Shown here piece after piece: positions 35,259 through 45,027 of a stretch of DNA of 64,000 nt. Position 1 is the first letter of the stretch. Each line of letters begins with the position of its first letter. The stretch is from Acidobacteriota bacterium (GTDB taxonomy: Bacteria; Acidobacteriota; Terriglobia; Acidiferrales; UBA7541), in the NCBI GenBank assembly GCA_013289835.1, contig JABCZG010000006.1:1-64000 (forward strand), written 5' to 3'. A program made the translations under genes and the position numbers. Under the pieces are notes generated by a model. It did no database searches, was not told the origin of the DNA, and saw only the letters and a list, made by a program, of their open reading frames with translations.

Positions 35259-37040
35259 TCAGGGCTTTGTGTTTGGAGCCGACGCCGCTGCGGGGTTTGT
35301 GCGCGTGGACGGAAATGGAGCGCGCGCCTGGGCGGGTTTCGTGAGCGCTTCGGCGAGGACGTGGCCATCGCGCGATGCCAACGTGATTCCGCAGAGCGCG
35401 GCGAAGGTCGGGGCGATGTCCGCAGGCGTGACGGATTGGAAGTATTGGCCCGGTTGAATTCCAAAACCCATCAGCAGAATGGGGACGTGCTGATCGTAGT
35501 TGTAAGGCACGCCGTGGCCGGTGCCGTAAGAGCGCTGCTTTCCGATGGGCGTGCCATCGAGCAGCCAATACGGTTTTGGCAGGATGAATAGATCGCCGCT
35601 GCGTCCGGAGAAATAACTGTTCGCGAAGGCGCGGAGCGAGGGGCTCTGCGTGGCGGGACGGTCACGCAATTCTTCGGCGCGGTAGACCACTTCGACGCCG
35701 GAAACCGTTCGAATCGCATCGAGCACTGCGCTCATGGCATTTGCATCGGCCTTCAGTTTCTCGTAAACGCCGGGCGCAAAATAGATGTCGCTGCCGGTAA
35801 TGCGGGCAACCGCAGCCTTTCCGTAATTGAAGGGTTCGAGAGCCTTCTCGATGTGCTCCTGCACATCGGGCAAATGCAGGACTCCCGCGTCTGCGCCGGT
35901 CGTTTGCATGTCTTCCGGGATGGGCACGACGCCGTGGTCGCCCGTCAGAGCAACTACATAATTTCCGCGGCCTACTTTTTCATCCAAGTGCACAAAAAGT
36001 TCGCCGAGATCCTTATCCAACCGCACAAGAATGTCCTGGATTTCGCGGCTGCGCGGCCCGAATGCATGCCCGACGTAATCCACCGAAGAGTAGCTTACGG
36101 CGAGAAAATCAGTTCCGGCAGCTTTGCCCAGATTCAACCCGTCCACTGCTTTTTCAGCAAGCTCGGTCAAGGCGGTGTCGGCATAGGGGCTGGAGGCCCA
36201 CTGTTCGTAGAACGCGCTGTCCGGTTCACCTACGCCTGTTTTTCCGCGAAGCGGATGGGGAAACGTAAGATCCCAACCGTCGGGAGGCACAGCCCCGAGA
36301 GCTTTCTCGCCATACCAATAGGCGTTTTCGGGGAGTGAAAGCGACCAAGTCTTGCCGAAGTCTGCTTTTGCGGGGTGCGACTTCGCCTGTTCCTCCATGA
36401 ATGGCAGCGTGCCGTAGGCGTTCGACGTGACCCAGGCACCGCCGTCGAACCACGTGGCGGCATCGGCTTTGTGTCCCGCCATGATGATGGCCGCACGAGC
36501 TTTCAACGAAAACGTTACGATACGTGTTGTGCCGCTGGTCTGAAATTTCAATTCCTCGGCGAACGAGGGCACGGCCATCCGCCACGCGGTGTCGGCGCCT
36601 TTCGGAGTCGCGCCGGCATAGCCGATATTCTTCGCATTAGGATCGGCCGTGCAGGTAACCATTTTTTGTTCCTTGCGGTCCCACCAGGCGTTGGCGACCA
36701 TGCCGTGGGTCGACGGGAATGCTCCGGTTGAGACGGTTGCGTGTCCCACGCAGGTTTCCGTGGCGGCGTAAGGATAAGCCGCGTCGCGGAACCACGCGCC
36801 TTCTTTAACGAGCCGCTTGAGGCCGCCGGTCCACTGCGCCTGAAATTTGTCCACGTAGTCGCCGCGCATCTGGTCGACGACCAGGAGCACGACCAGTTTG
36901 GGCTTGGCGGACGCTTGCGACGACTTAGGGGCCACCGCGCGGGGCGGAGCGGCCGGGATGGTAGCAGCGAGAAATAATGCCGCCGCCGTCGTCCCGCGCC
37001 GCAAGCTACTGAGCTTCCAAGAGAATCTGTTCGAAGCCAT
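35259..37040 (-). CDS. alkaline-phosphatase-superfamily protein, PafA-like
   Basis: 593 residues from ATG; a TTG two codons upstream has better spacing from GGGAGG and could be the true start. A signal peptide (ALFLAATIPAAPPRAVA) precedes an alkaline-phosphatase fold: metal-binding LLVVDQMRGDYVDKF, nucleophile region YAATETCVGHATVSTG (threonine about 96 by analogy with NPP/PafA enzymes), DYVGHAFGPRSREIQD, and TGDHGVVPIPED. The threonine nucleophile points to calcium- or zinc-dependent periplasmic phosphomonoesterases of the PafA/PhoX-distinct type. Convergent with the selenoprotein gene; upstream region abuts pyrR. Confidence 0.87.
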   Translation of the reverse strand: MASNRFSWKLSSLRRGTTAAALFLAATIPAAPPRAVAPKSSQASAKPKLVVLLVVDQMRGDYVDKFQAQWTGGLKRLVKEGAWFRDAAYPYAATETCVGHATVSTGAFPSTHGMVANAWWDRKEQKMVTCTADPNAKNIGYAGATPKGADTAWRMAVPSFAEELKFQTSGTTRIVTFSLKARAAIIMAGHKADAATWFDGGAWVTSNAYGTLPFMEEQAKSHPAKADFGKTWSLSLPENAYWYGEKALGAVPPDGWDLTFPHPLRGKTGVGEPDSAFYEQWASSPYADTALTELAEKAVDGLNLGKAAGTDFLAVSYSSVDYVGHAFGPRSREIQDILVRLDKDLGELFVHLDEKVGRGNYVVALTGDHGVVPIPEDMQTTGADAGVLHLPDVQEHIEKALEPFNYGKAAVARITGSDIYFAPGVYEKLKADANAMSAVLDAIRTVSGVEVVYRAEELRDRPATQSPSLRAFANSYFSGRSGDLFILPKPYWLLDGTPIGKQRSYGTGHGVPYNYDQHVPILLMGFGIQPGQYFQSVTPADIAPTFAALCGITLASRDGHVLAEALTKPAQARAPFPSTRTNPAAASAPNTKP

Positions 37041-37113
37041 AGGCAACGCCGCCTCCCAAATCCGCCCAAGAGTCTACTACGACCCAGTTACGGCCCGATG
37101 ACGCGGACACGAT

Positions 37114-37130
37114 TGACCGCGGCGCGGTCA
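37114..37130 (+). promoter_or_regulatory. hairpin in pyrR leader
   Basis: TGACCGC and GCGGTCA flank GGC, a 7-bp stem ending 22 bp before the pyrR start. It has no T-run and does not match the known PyrR-binding loop. TTGACC within it might instead be a -35 element. Function uncertain; noted because pyr leaders are often regulatory. Confidence 0.25.
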
Positions 37131-37152
37131 GGGATGATAGGATTACCCGACC

Positions 37153-37701
37153 ATGCGCATCGTTGAAAAAGCACAATTGATGTCCGCGCCGGAAATCGAC
37201 CGCACGTTGCAGCGATTGGCCCATGAAATCGTGGAAAAAAGCGGCGGCACCAAGCATCTCGCCCTGATCGGCATCGTGCGCCGCGGGGTGCCGCTGGCGC
37301 AGCGCATTGCTCAGGCCATGCGCGGAATTGACGGCGTGGAAGTGCCCGTCGGCGTGCTCGACATTACGCTTTACCGCGATGACCTTTCGAAAGTTGCACC
37401 GCAAGCGGTTCTACGCTCTTCGGACATTCCTTTTGGCGTGGATAATATGGACCTCGTGCTTGTGGACGACGTCCTCTACACTGGGCGCACCATTCGCGCC
37501 GCCATGAACGGGCTCTTCGACCTTGGGCGGCCGAAGCGCGTTTCACTGTGCGTGCTGGTGGACCGCGGGCACCGCGAAATGCCCATTGAATCGCAGTACA
37601 CCGGCCGCACGGTGCAAACCAGCGACACGGAAATCATCGAAGTGCGGCTGCGCGAAATTGATAAGGAAGAGCGCGTCGTGCTGGTGGATCGCGTGGAGTA
37701 G
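37153..37701 (+). CDS. pyrR: PyrR: pyrimidine operon attenuator / uracil phosphoribosyltransferase
   Basis: 182 residues with the PyrR pattern: ALIGIVRRGVPLAQRI, the acidic patch PVGVLDITLYRDDL, and the PRPP loop LVLVDDVLYTGRTIRAA, ending DKEERVVLVDRVE. PyrR binds pyr mRNA leaders with UMP and often has weak uracil phosphoribosyltransferase activity. It heads the pyrRBC set on the plus strand. No Shine-Dalgarno sequence precedes the ATG, which is close to a possible promoter, so leaderless translation is possible. Confidence 0.94.
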   Translation: MRIVEKAQLMSAPEIDRTLQRLAHEIVEKSGGTKHLALIGIVRRGVPLAQRIAQAMRGIDGVEVPVGVLDITLYRDDLSKVAPQAVLRSSDIPFGVDNMDLVLVDDVLYTGRTIRAAMNGLFDLGRPKRVSLCVLVDRGHREMPIESQYTGRTVQTSDTEIIEVRLREIDKEERVVLVDRVE

Positions 37702-37750
37702 TTTTGGTTTCGCAAAGAGAATTGCCGCATCCAGGATCTGAGAAGGGACA

Positions 37751-38743
37751 TTGACTCACCGTTTTCGCGACCTGCTGGCTCTCGAACCGCTCTCCGCGGA
37801 CGAACTTACCTTTCTTCTGGATCAGAGCAAACCGTTTCAGGAAATTCAGCGGCACTCGCTGAAAAAGCTGGCGACGCTGCGTGGCAAAACCGTGGCGCTG
37901 GCGTTTTTCGAAACTTCCACGCGCACACGCATCAGCTTCGGGACCGCGGCGTCGCGCCTTGGCGCGGATACAATGAATCTGCAGGCGGAAGCGTCCAGCC
38001 TGAAAAAGGGCGAGACGCTGCTGGACACGGTTTTCAACTTGAACGCGATGAAACCGGATTGCCTGGTGATGCGGCATGCAGCTTCCGGCGCGCCCGATTA
38101 CGCCTCGCGGCACCTGGACATTCCGGTGGTGAACGCGGGAGACGGCACGCACGAACATCCATCGCAGGGATTGCTGGACGCGCTGACGATCCGCGACCGG
38201 CTCGGAACAATCAAGGATTTGAACGTCACCATCCTGGGCGACATTCTGCACAGCCGCGTGGCACGTTCGAACATTCATCTGCTTGGAAAATTCGGATGCC
38301 GGTTCACGCTGTGCGGTCCGGCGATGTGGGTTCCGCGCGAATTGGAAAAAATCGCTCCGGGCACTCCGATTCGCTGCGTTTACAGGATCGAAGAGGCGCT
38401 CTCGGGCGCGGACGTCATTATCATGCTGCGCGTGCAGACAGAACGGCTGAATGATCCACCGCTTTCCGCGAACGATTACATCATGCTCTACCAACTGAAC
38501 GCCGAGCGCCTGCGTCTCGCCAATCCAGAAGCGATCGTGCTTCATCCGGGTCCTATCAATCGTGGCATTGAAATCACCCCCGAAGTTGCCGATGGGCCGC
38601 GGTCGTGCGTGCTCGAGCAAGTTACCAATGGGGTGGCGGTCCGCATGGCGATTCTGTATTTGCTCGTCCACGGCTCTACGGAAACGGACACGCATCCCGC
38701 GCTGGAAGTGAAACCCAAGGAATCCACTCATGCTTCTGATTAA
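37751..38743 (+). CDS. pyrB: aspartate carbamoyltransferase catalytic subunit
   Basis: 330 residues from a TTG start with AAGGGA just upstream, 49 bp after pyrR. It condenses carbamoyl phosphate and aspartate. The carbamoyl-phosphate loop reads FFETSTRTRISF (usually EPSTRTR) and the second motif is HEHPSQGLLD (usually HPTQ); ILGDILHSRVARSN and HPGPINRGIEI are conserved. These substitutions occur in some lineages and do not remove the phosphate-binding arginine. No regulatory PyrI chain is near. Overlaps pyrC by 14 nt. Confidence 0.94.
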   Translation: MTHRFRDLLALEPLSADELTFLLDQSKPFQEIQRHSLKKLATLRGKTVALAFFETSTRTRISFGTAASRLGADTMNLQAEASSLKKGETLLDTVFNLNAMKPDCLVMRHAASGAPDYASRHLDIPVVNAGDGTHEHPSQGLLDALTIRDRLGTIKDLNVTILGDILHSRVARSNIHLLGKFGCRFTLCGPAMWVPRELEKIAPGTPIRCVYRIEEALSGADVIIMLRVQTERLNDPPLSANDYIMLYQLNAERLRLANPEAIVLHPGPINRGIEITPEVADGPRSCVLEQVTNGVAVRMAILYLLVHGSTETDTHPALEVKPKESTHASD

Positions 38744-40004
38744 GAATGGGCTGGTTGTTGATCCAGCGACTAAAAGGGAAGCCGCGCTCGATATATTGCT
38801 GGACGGGGAAAAAATCAAAGAGGTCGCGCCGATGGGAAAGATTGCGGCGCCGGCGGACGTGGAAGTATTTGACGCGACGGGACTGATCGTCGCGCCGGGA
38901 TTCATCGACCTTCACGCGCATCTCCGCGAACCGGGGCATGAATCTTCCGAAACCATCGAGACAGGTACGAAGGCGGCGGCGCGCGGCGGCTTTACGGCTG
39001 TTTGCTGCATGCCGAATACAAAGCCGGTCAACGACAACGCCTCGGTGACGCGTTTCATCCTCGACCGTGCGAAGGCCGCCGCCAGCGTGCGCGTCTGGCC
39101 GATCGGGGCGGCGTCGGTGGAAAGCAAAGGCGAAGCGATTGGGGAAATCGCGGGGATGAAAGATGCGGGAATCGTGGCCGTCTCCGATGATGGAAAACCG
39201 ATTGCCACGGCGAAGCTGGCGCGGCAGGTGATGGATTATTGCCGGTCGCTGGATCTTCCGGTGATTGAGCACTCGGAGGACGTTTCGCTGGCGGCAGGCG
39301 CGGTGATGCACGAGGGAGTGACCTCGACGAGGCTGGGATTGCGCGGCATGCCAGCGGCGGCGGAGTCGGTTTGCGTGGCGCGCGATGTGCAACTCGCGGA
39401 GTTAACCGGGGCGCGGCTGCACGTGGCGCATCTTTCGGCGGAAGCCTCGCTCGAACAGGTGCGCTGGGCCAAGTCGCGCGGTTTGCGGGTAACGTGCGAA
39501 GTTACTCCGCACCATTTCACTTTGATTGATGAAGATGTGCAGTACGATTCAAGATTCAAAATGAATCCGCCGCTGGCGGCTCGCGAAGACCGCGAAGCGC
39601 TGCTCGCTGGATTGGCAGATGGAACCGTGGACGCGATCGCCACGGATCATGCGCCGCACGAGCCGGCGTTGAAAGACGTGGAATTCGACCGCGCGCCGTT
39701 TGGAATTCTCGGTTTCGAAACGGCCCTAGCTTTGGCGCTGGAGCAGCTGGTGCATAGCGGCCGGATTTCGTTGATGAGGATGGTCGAGCTTTTTACGACT
39801 GGGCCAGCGCGGGTGCTTGGGATGGAACGCAAGATCGCCGCCGGCCACCCGGGCGACTTGACGATTTTCACGGCCGATCAGCCTTGGACATACAGTGTAA
39901 AGAAGTCCGCGAGCAAATCGCGCAACTCGCCCTTCGACGGGCGGGCGTTTAAGGGTGGAGCGATGGCCACCATCGTCGCGGGCCGCATAGTCTACAGAGT
40001 TTGA
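38730..40004 (+). CDS. pyrC: dihydroorotase
   Basis: 424 residues of the class I (PyrC/AllB-type) dihydroorotase, which cyclises carbamoyl aspartate to dihydroorotate at a zinc site. Visible are the metal motif GFIDLHAHLREPG, the GGFTAVCCMPNTKP block, PVIEHSEDVSLA, LHVAHLSAEASL, CEVTPHHFTL and the catalytic aspartate in IATDHAPHEP. In many bacteria class I dihydroorotase associates with PyrB. Its ATG lies within the end of pyrB, supporting coupled translation. Confidence 0.95.
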   Translation: MLLIKNGLVVDPATKREAALDILLDGEKIKEVAPMGKIAAPADVEVFDATGLIVAPGFIDLHAHLREPGHESSETIETGTKAAARGGFTAVCCMPNTKPVNDNASVTRFILDRAKAAASVRVWPIGAASVESKGEAIGEIAGMKDAGIVAVSDDGKPIATAKLARQVMDYCRSLDLPVIEHSEDVSLAAGAVMHEGVTSTRLGLRGMPAAAESVCVARDVQLAELTGARLHVAHLSAEASLEQVRWAKSRGLRVTCEVTPHHFTLIDEDVQYDSRFKMNPPLAAREDREALLAGLADGTVDAIATDHAPHEPALKDVEFDRAPFGILGFETALALALEQLVHSGRISLMRMVELFTTGPARVLGMERKIAAGHPGDLTIFTADQPWTYSVKKSASKSRNSPFDGRAFKGGAMATIVAGRIVYRV

Positions 40005-40131
40005 TTTTGGTTTTCGATCTTTCGCCAGTAGCTAAATGCCTGCTCATTTCAGCGAAACTATGCTGAACCTCGTATGGACGAACGTGGTTCTGCCTGACTA
40101 ACAACTAAAAGCTAATGACTGACAACTTCCC

Positions 40132-41016
40132 TCAGTGGGCGGTGGGTTCGGCGGCGGGATGCATGCCGTGTTGGGGAACTTCGTGGATGCCGCGGGCAGG
40201 CGGCTCGATCTTCTGGCGGAAGAAATGATCCAGCGGGAGACGGCCTTTTCCAACGGCGTAAGCTTTTTCAATGGCTTTCGTTACATAGACCTTGGAAAGC
40301 GTGGCGGCTTCCAGCAATCCGCGGCCGGCGGCTAGCTGCGCGGTAAGCGCGGAAGCGAAGGTGCAGCCCGTTCCGTGGAGATGATCCTCGTTGGTCTTTT
40401 CGCCGGCCAGCGCGATCATCTCGGTCCCGTCGAAAAGCACGTCGGTGGTGCGCTCCATGTGGCCGCCCTTGACGATTACGGCGCGCGCGCCCATTTCCAC
40501 AATTTTGCGCGCGGCGGCTTCCATGTCGGCAATATCCTTGATCATCAGCCCGGTTAGAATTTCGGCTTCCGGCACGTTCGGGGTGATGACGCTGGCGCGT
40601 TTCAGCAGCTCCGTTGCGACAAACTTGATGCCACCGGGATCGAGCAGCTCGCCGCCGCTCGAGGATTTCATCACCGGGTCATGCACCACGTGCGCAAATT
40701 TGTGCGCATCGAGGAATTCCGCTACCACGACCGCGTTCCCGCGGTTGCCGAGCATTCCGATTTTTACCGCGGCGATGTCGCAATCGTTTACGAGCGCATC
40801 GAGCTGCGCGCGCAATTCCGCGCTGGGCGTGTTGTGCACAGTCTGAACGCCCTGGGTGTTTTGCACAGTGAGAGAGGTGATCGCGGCAACGCCGTAGCAG
40901 CCGTGCGCGGCGAAGGTTTTTAAGTCAGCGGCAGTGCCGGCGCCGCAAGAAGGATCGAAGCCCGCGATCGAAAGCAGGATCGGCGGCGCTGGGTGGCTGT
41001 GTCCGTTCGTGCCCAT
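40132..41016 (-). CDS. thiD: hydroxymethylpyrimidine (phosphate) kinase
   Basis: 294 residues from the ATG of MGTNGHSHP. ThiD phosphorylates HMP and HMP-P for thiamine synthesis. The ribokinase-fold landmarks are LSIAGFDPSCGAGTAADLKTF (N-terminal substrate and glycine loop), VHDPVMKSSSGGELL and the C-terminal anion hole HLHGTGCTFASALTA (each within 20). A His/Pro-rich tail (GMHPAAEPTAH) extends past the usual end. The partner thiE lies 15 kb away in this window; other thi genes are not seen. Confidence 0.93.
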   Translation of the reverse strand: MGTNGHSHPAPPILLSIAGFDPSCGAGTAADLKTFAAHGCYGVAAITSLTVQNTQGVQTVHNTPSAELRAQLDALVNDCDIAAVKIGMLGNRGNAVVVAEFLDAHKFAHVVHDPVMKSSSGGELLDPGGIKFVATELLKRASVITPNVPEAEILTGLMIKDIADMEAAARKIVEMGARAVIVKGGHMERTTDVLFDGTEMIALAGEKTNEDHLHGTGCTFASALTAQLAAGRGLLEAATLSKVYVTKAIEKAYAVGKGRLPLDHFFRQKIEPPARGIHEVPQHGMHPAAEPTAH

Positions 41017-41209
41017 CGTTTTTTCTTGCTCCAACGACGAAAATAGCCGGTCGCGTCAGGCCGACGCACCGGCAACTGCGAATGTACGCGCGCTGAATGT
41101 TCAGCGCAAGAAAAAAATTGAGCTACTCACCACCGACATGTGAGAATACCACTCCAGGTACGACCCTTCCTGCGTGGATGTTGCCTACGTCAACCAAGAG
41201 GAGTGAAAA

Positions 41210-41737
41210 ATGAAAAATCTGATGGCCGGCTTCCTTCTGCTTCTGCTTGCCACCACCTCAGGCGCCCAATCCAAGGCGGACGAAGAAGCCGTGCGCAATC
41301 TACCGCGGGCTTTCTGCGAAGCTTGGGCGAAGCATGACGGCCACCAGCTGGCGAAAATCATGGCGGAAGACGTTGATTTTGTGACCGTTGCCACGACGTA
41401 CCTGCACGGCCGGTCCGACTTCGAGAAATTTCACGTGCGATTACTCAGTGGGCGCTTCAAGGAGTCCGTGAACACGCCGCTCCAGACGACGGTGCGTTTC
41501 CTGCGTCCAGATATGACCGTCGTTCATTGGAGCTGGAAGATCGAGGGTGATAAGAATCCTGATGGGACACCGCGCCAGCCACGTTACGGGATGATGACCA
41601 TGGTCGCACAAAAACGGAGTGGCACTTGGCTTGTCGTCGTCGCGCAGAATACCAACGCCATTCTGGGTTTACCTCCGGAACTCCAAGACATAAAGACGCC
41701 AATCGCGATCCCAGGAACCGCGCCAGAGTCCCGATAA
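41210..41737 (+). CDS. secreted SnoaL/DUF4440-like protein
   Basis: 175 residues with AAGAGGAG upstream and a signal peptide (LMAGFLLLLLATTSGAQ). The mature part has the NTF2/SnoaL-like pattern: an opening helix (EEAVRNLPRAFCEAWAKHD), DVDFVTVATTYLHGRSDFEKF, and C-terminal strands (TWLVVVAQNTNAI). It matches the SgcJ/EcaC-type DUF4440 group. The typical role is ligand binding or minor hydrolase activity; nothing specific can be said. Convergent with the glutamate dehydrogenase gene. Confidence 0.78.
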   Translation: MKNLMAGFLLLLLATTSGAQSKADEEAVRNLPRAFCEAWAKHDGHQLAKIMAEDVDFVTVATTYLHGRSDFEKFHVRLLSGRFKESVNTPLQTTVRFLRPDMTVVHWSWKIEGDKNPDGTPRQPRYGMMTMVAQKRSGTWLVVVAQNTNAILGLPPELQDIKTPIAIPGTAPESR

Positions 41738-41757
41738 TTGCCTCAGCCTAATGTCAC

Positions 41758-43080
41758 TTACGGGAAGAGGCCGCGGACGAGAGTGGCTTCGGCGACGCGG
41801 CCGACGGCAAGGATCATGGCGCCGGCGCGCGGCGGGACGTGATGCTTGCGCATGGTATCCACCATTTCGTGGAACGCGCGCACGATGATTTTCTGCAGGC
41901 GCGCATTGACTTCATCCACGTCCCACATGAGTCCTTCCTGGTTCTGCACCCATTCGAAGTAACTCACGGTGACGCCGCCGGCGTTCGCGAGGACGTCGGG
42001 CAGGACGGTGATCCCGCGGCGCGCCAGAATTTCATCGGCGTGCGGGGTGGTGGGCCCGTTGGCGGCTTCCGCAACGATGCGCGCCTTCACGGCCTCCGCG
42101 TTTTGGAGGGTGATGACGTTTTCGAGCGCGGCAGGGATCAAGATGTCGCACTTCATGGTCAGCAGATCGTCGTTGGTAATGCGCGAGGCGCCGGGCATGC
42201 CGACAACCGTCCCGGAGCGCTCCTTGTAGCGAATGGCCTTGATGGGATCGATGCCGCGTGAATTGGTCACGCCGCCGCGGGTGTCGCTGAGGGCGACGAT
42301 TTTTGCTTTCTTTTCCGCGAACAGCCGAGCCGCGGTCGCGCCGGCGTTGCCAAAACCCTGAATCGCGACGGTGGCGCCTCGCAGCGAAATCTTCTTCAGC
42401 TTGCAGGCCTCTTCCACCACATAGAGCAGCCCGCGCGCCGTGGCCTCGCCACGCCCCTCGGAACCGCCGACGGAAACGGGCTTGCCGGTGACGACGCCGT
42501 GCGCGGAATGGCCCACGGTCATGGCGTACGTATCCATGATCCACGCCATGGTCTGCGCGTCGGTGTAAACATCTGGCGCCGGAATATCCTGCGAGGGTCC
42601 GATGATAGGCAGAATCTCGCTGGCGTAGCGCCGCGTCATGCGCTCGAGCTCGCTCTTGGACATGCGCTTCGGATCGCAGATAACGCCGCCCTTGGCCCCG
42701 CCGAACGGTACGTTGACGGTCGCGGTCTTCCAGGTCATCCACATCGCCAGAGCTTTTACTTCGTCGAGCGTGACATTGGGATGAAAACGGATTCCGCCTT
42801 TGCCCGGACCGCGCGACACGTTGTGCTGCACGCGGTAGCCGGCGAACACTTTCACCTGGCCGTTGTCCATTTTTGTCGGCAGGGAAACTTCTAGTACGCG
42901 CTTCGGGGTGCGCAGAATCTGCCGCAGACCCGGGTCCAGCTTCAAAAACTCCGCTGCCATGTCGAACTGAATCTGGGAGATGCGGAATGGATTCAAGTCC
43001 TCGCGCGGAGCGATCCGCGGCACCAGGGGAGGTGTGCCTAACTGTCGTGTCGGGGCTGTGGGCTTTGCGACCGTGGCCAT
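41758..43080 (-). CDS. gdhA: Glu/Leu/Phe/Val dehydrogenase (glutamate dehydrogenase)
   Basis: 440 residues from MATVAKPTA with AAAGGA upstream. It interconverts glutamate and 2-oxoglutarate plus ammonia. Visible are the substrate-binding GPGKGGIRFHP, the catalytic lysine region VPFGGAKGGVICDP, the active aspartate in IPAPDVYT, the nucleotide fold VAIQGFGNAG, and AEAANGPTTP. The size and sequence style fit the hexameric catabolic-type enzymes. Cofactor preference (NAD versus NADP) is not decided. Follows the PP0621-like gene by 87 bp. Confidence 0.93.
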   Translation of the reverse strand: MATVAKPTAPTRQLGTPPLVPRIAPREDLNPFRISQIQFDMAAEFLKLDPGLRQILRTPKRVLEVSLPTKMDNGQVKVFAGYRVQHNVSRGPGKGGIRFHPNVTLDEVKALAMWMTWKTATVNVPFGGAKGGVICDPKRMSKSELERMTRRYASEILPIIGPSQDIPAPDVYTDAQTMAWIMDTYAMTVGHSAHGVVTGKPVSVGGSEGRGEATARGLLYVVEEACKLKKISLRGATVAIQGFGNAGATAARLFAEKKAKIVALSDTRGGVTNSRGIDPIKAIRYKERSGTVVGMPGASRITNDDLLTMKCDILIPAALENVITLQNAEAVKARIVAEAANGPTTPHADEILARRGITVLPDVLANAGGVTVSYFEWVQNQEGLMWDVDEVNARLQKIIVRAFHEMVDTMRKHHVPPRAGAMILAVGRVAEATLVRGLFP

Positions 43081-43167
43081 TGGCGTCGGTCCTTTCATCA
43101 ACTCGATTTTTCTAAAAACTTCCTTACGTCACTCGGCCCAAGATCTAAAACCTTCTGCGCTGGGAAC

Positions 43168-43488
43168 TCACCCATTCGCCGCATACTTTTTCGTTTCACC
43201 AGCATACGCATCGCGGCAAGCGACGGAGCAGAAGTGCACGAACTCGCCGGCTTCGCGCAGCGGGATGGACAGCGTTTCGTCCACGTGCATGCCGCAGACA
43301 GGGTCGCGCACCAGTCGGCGTGCTGCTATCGGCATCTGAGTTCCACTTGGTGCATCCGCCGATTGCGGCGACGGAGGGTTTGCATCCCGGAACATCGCGG
43401 CGACTAGATGGCGCAACAGCCGGAAGCCCCAAGAAACAATCAGCAACCAGAATAGAAAACGCACAACGCGAGCGAGAAAGTTCATCAT
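43168..43488 (-). CDS. PP0621-like small membrane protein with cysteine motif
   Basis: 106 residues: an N-terminal hydrophobic helix (about 3-25, LARVVRFLFWLLIVSWGF), a variable linker, and a C-terminal segment LVRDPVCGMHVDET...FVHFCSVACRDAY, in which three cysteines and a histidine resemble a TRASH/YHS-type metal-binding motif. Similar proteins (PP0621 family) are predicted single-pass membrane proteins of unknown role. Upstream of the dehydrogenase gene on the same strand. Confidence 0.7.
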   Translation of the reverse strand: MMNFLARVVRFLFWLLIVSWGFRLLRHLVAAMFRDANPPSPQSADAPSGTQMPIAARRLVRDPVCGMHVDETLSIPLREAGEFVHFCSVACRDAYAGETKKYAANG

Positions 43489-43749
43489 TCAAGTGTCTGC
43501 CAGACGGGTTGATTGGCAAAACTCCCTCAAACCGCCGTGAAGCGAGTGTATGCAAGGCGAAAAGGGCGCGTCAAACGAAAAGGTGTGATTTCAACGGGTT
43601 GCGAGACGAATTGTTTGCTGCCTATCTCGGCAAAATGGGACGAAACCAACCATAAGTCTTTTAAATACAACATCTTGAGTGGATATGGGTGCCACGGATA
43701 CTCATTTACAGGAAAAGTACAAGTTCGCCCTCGAAAGGATGCCAAGCCA

Positions 43750-45027
43750 CTAAGAAGATGCGGGAATCCGATCGATGCCCATGTATGGGCGCAGGACTTC
43801 CGGGACGAGAATTGAGCCGTCTGCCTGTTGATAATTCTCGACGACAGCGATCCACGTTCTTCCGACGGCGAGGCCGGAACCGTTCAATGTGTGTACAAAC
43901 TCACTTTTGCCGCCGCCCTTGGGTTTGAAGCGGATGCTGGCGCGCCGCGCCTGGAAGGCTTCGCAATTCGAGCAGGAAGAAATTTCCCGGAATTCACTAC
44001 TGGAAGGCAGCCAGACTTCCAGGTCGTATGTTTTGGCGGAAGCAAATCCCATGTCGCCGGTGCTGAGCAGCACGGTGCGATAGTGCAAGCCGAGTTTTTG
44101 CAGAATGGCCTCGGCATTGCGAACCAACGCCTCGTGCTCTTCGTAGCTTTTATCCGGATGCGTAAATTTGAAGAGTTCAACCTTCTGGAACTGATGCTGC
44201 CGTAATATACCGCGCGTGTCTTTGCCGGCTGCGCCGGCTTCCGAACGGAAGCAGGCGGTCCACGCAGTCACGTGGATGGGTAGCTTTTCTTCGGGAATGG
44301 TTTCGTCGCGATAGAGATTGTGCAGTTCGACTTCGGACGTAGGCGTCAGCCAGAAATCGGTGTTCTCGAGCTTGAAAAGATCGCCAGCAAATTTCGGCAA
44401 TTGGCCCGCGCCCATCAGCGACGCACTGTTCACCAGAAAAGGCGGGAGAATTTCCGTATAGCCGTGCTCGCGCGTGTGTACATCCAGGAAAAAATTCGCG
44501 AGCGCGCGCTCCAGCCGCGCGCCCCAGCCTTTGTAAACGGCAAAGCGCGCTCCCGTAATTTTCGTAGCAGCGGCAAGATCAAGGATGCCTGCGCGCTCAC
44601 CGACTTCCCAGTGCGGTTTCGGCGTGAATTCAAACTTGGGTGGCGTACCCCAGCGGCGGACTTCCACATTGTCTGCGGCGCTCGTACCCACGGGCACGCT
44701 GGAATGCGGGACGTTGGGCAGCGTCAGAAGAAGGTCGCGCTGCCGTGCATCCAACTCTTCGATACGTTCGTCGGAACGCTTGATGTTCTCGGAAACCTGC
44801 TTCATCTCCGCGATTAACGCGTCGGCGCTTTGCTTTTCCTTTTTGAGGCGCGCAATCTCATCGCTGGCTTTATTGCGCTGTGCTTTGCGCTGCTCGTTTG
44901 CGGTGATCAGCTCGCGGCGCTCTTTGTCGAGCGCCCGGAAGGCATCCAAATCGAGCGCCATGTTGCGCTTCTTCGCCATGTCGGCGAAGACCTCGAGGTG
45001 GTCACGGAAATAGTTGAGGTCATGCAT
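43750..45027 (-). CDS. serS: seryl-tRNA synthetase
   Basis: 425 residues from [10 protein letters not shown]; the longer frame to 45177 would overlap the VOC gene. The N-terminal coiled-coil arm (about 25-105, [20 protein letters not shown]) binds tRNA-Ser and tRNA-Sec. Class II catalytic motifs follow: motif 2 [21 protein letters not shown] and motif 3 [18 protein letters not shown] and [13 protein letters not shown] also match. It charges tRNA-Ser and, in selenocysteine-using bacteria, tRNA-Sec with serine, so it is also the first step towards Sec-tRNA. Ends 261 bp before the PP0621-like gene. Confidence 0.95.
   Translation of the reverse strand: MHDLNYFRDHLEVFADMAKKRNMALDLDAFRALDKERRELITANEQRKAQRNKASDEIARLKKEKQSADALIAEMKQVSENIKRSDERIEELDARQRDLLLTLPNVPHSSVPVGTSAADNVEVRRWGTPPKFEFTPKPHWEVGERAGILDLAAATKITGARFAVYKGWGARLERALANFFLDVHTREHGYTEILPPFLVNSASLMGAGQLPKFAGDLFKLENTDFWLTPTSEVELHNLYRDETIPEEKLPIHVTAWTACFRSEAGAAGKDTRGILRQHQFQKVELFKFTHPDKSYEEHEALVRNAEAILQKLGLHYRTVLLSTGDMGFASAKTYDLEVWLPSSSEFREISSCSNCEAFQARRASIRFKPKGGGKSEFVHTLNGSGLAVGRTWIAVVENYQQADGSILVPEVLRPYMGIDRIPASS

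Noticed and set aside
43489..43749. Possible attachment site or RNA gene in the 261-bp gap between serS and the PP0621-like gene
   Set aside because: Only short imperfect inverted repeats; no tRNA, integrase or conserved element could be seen.
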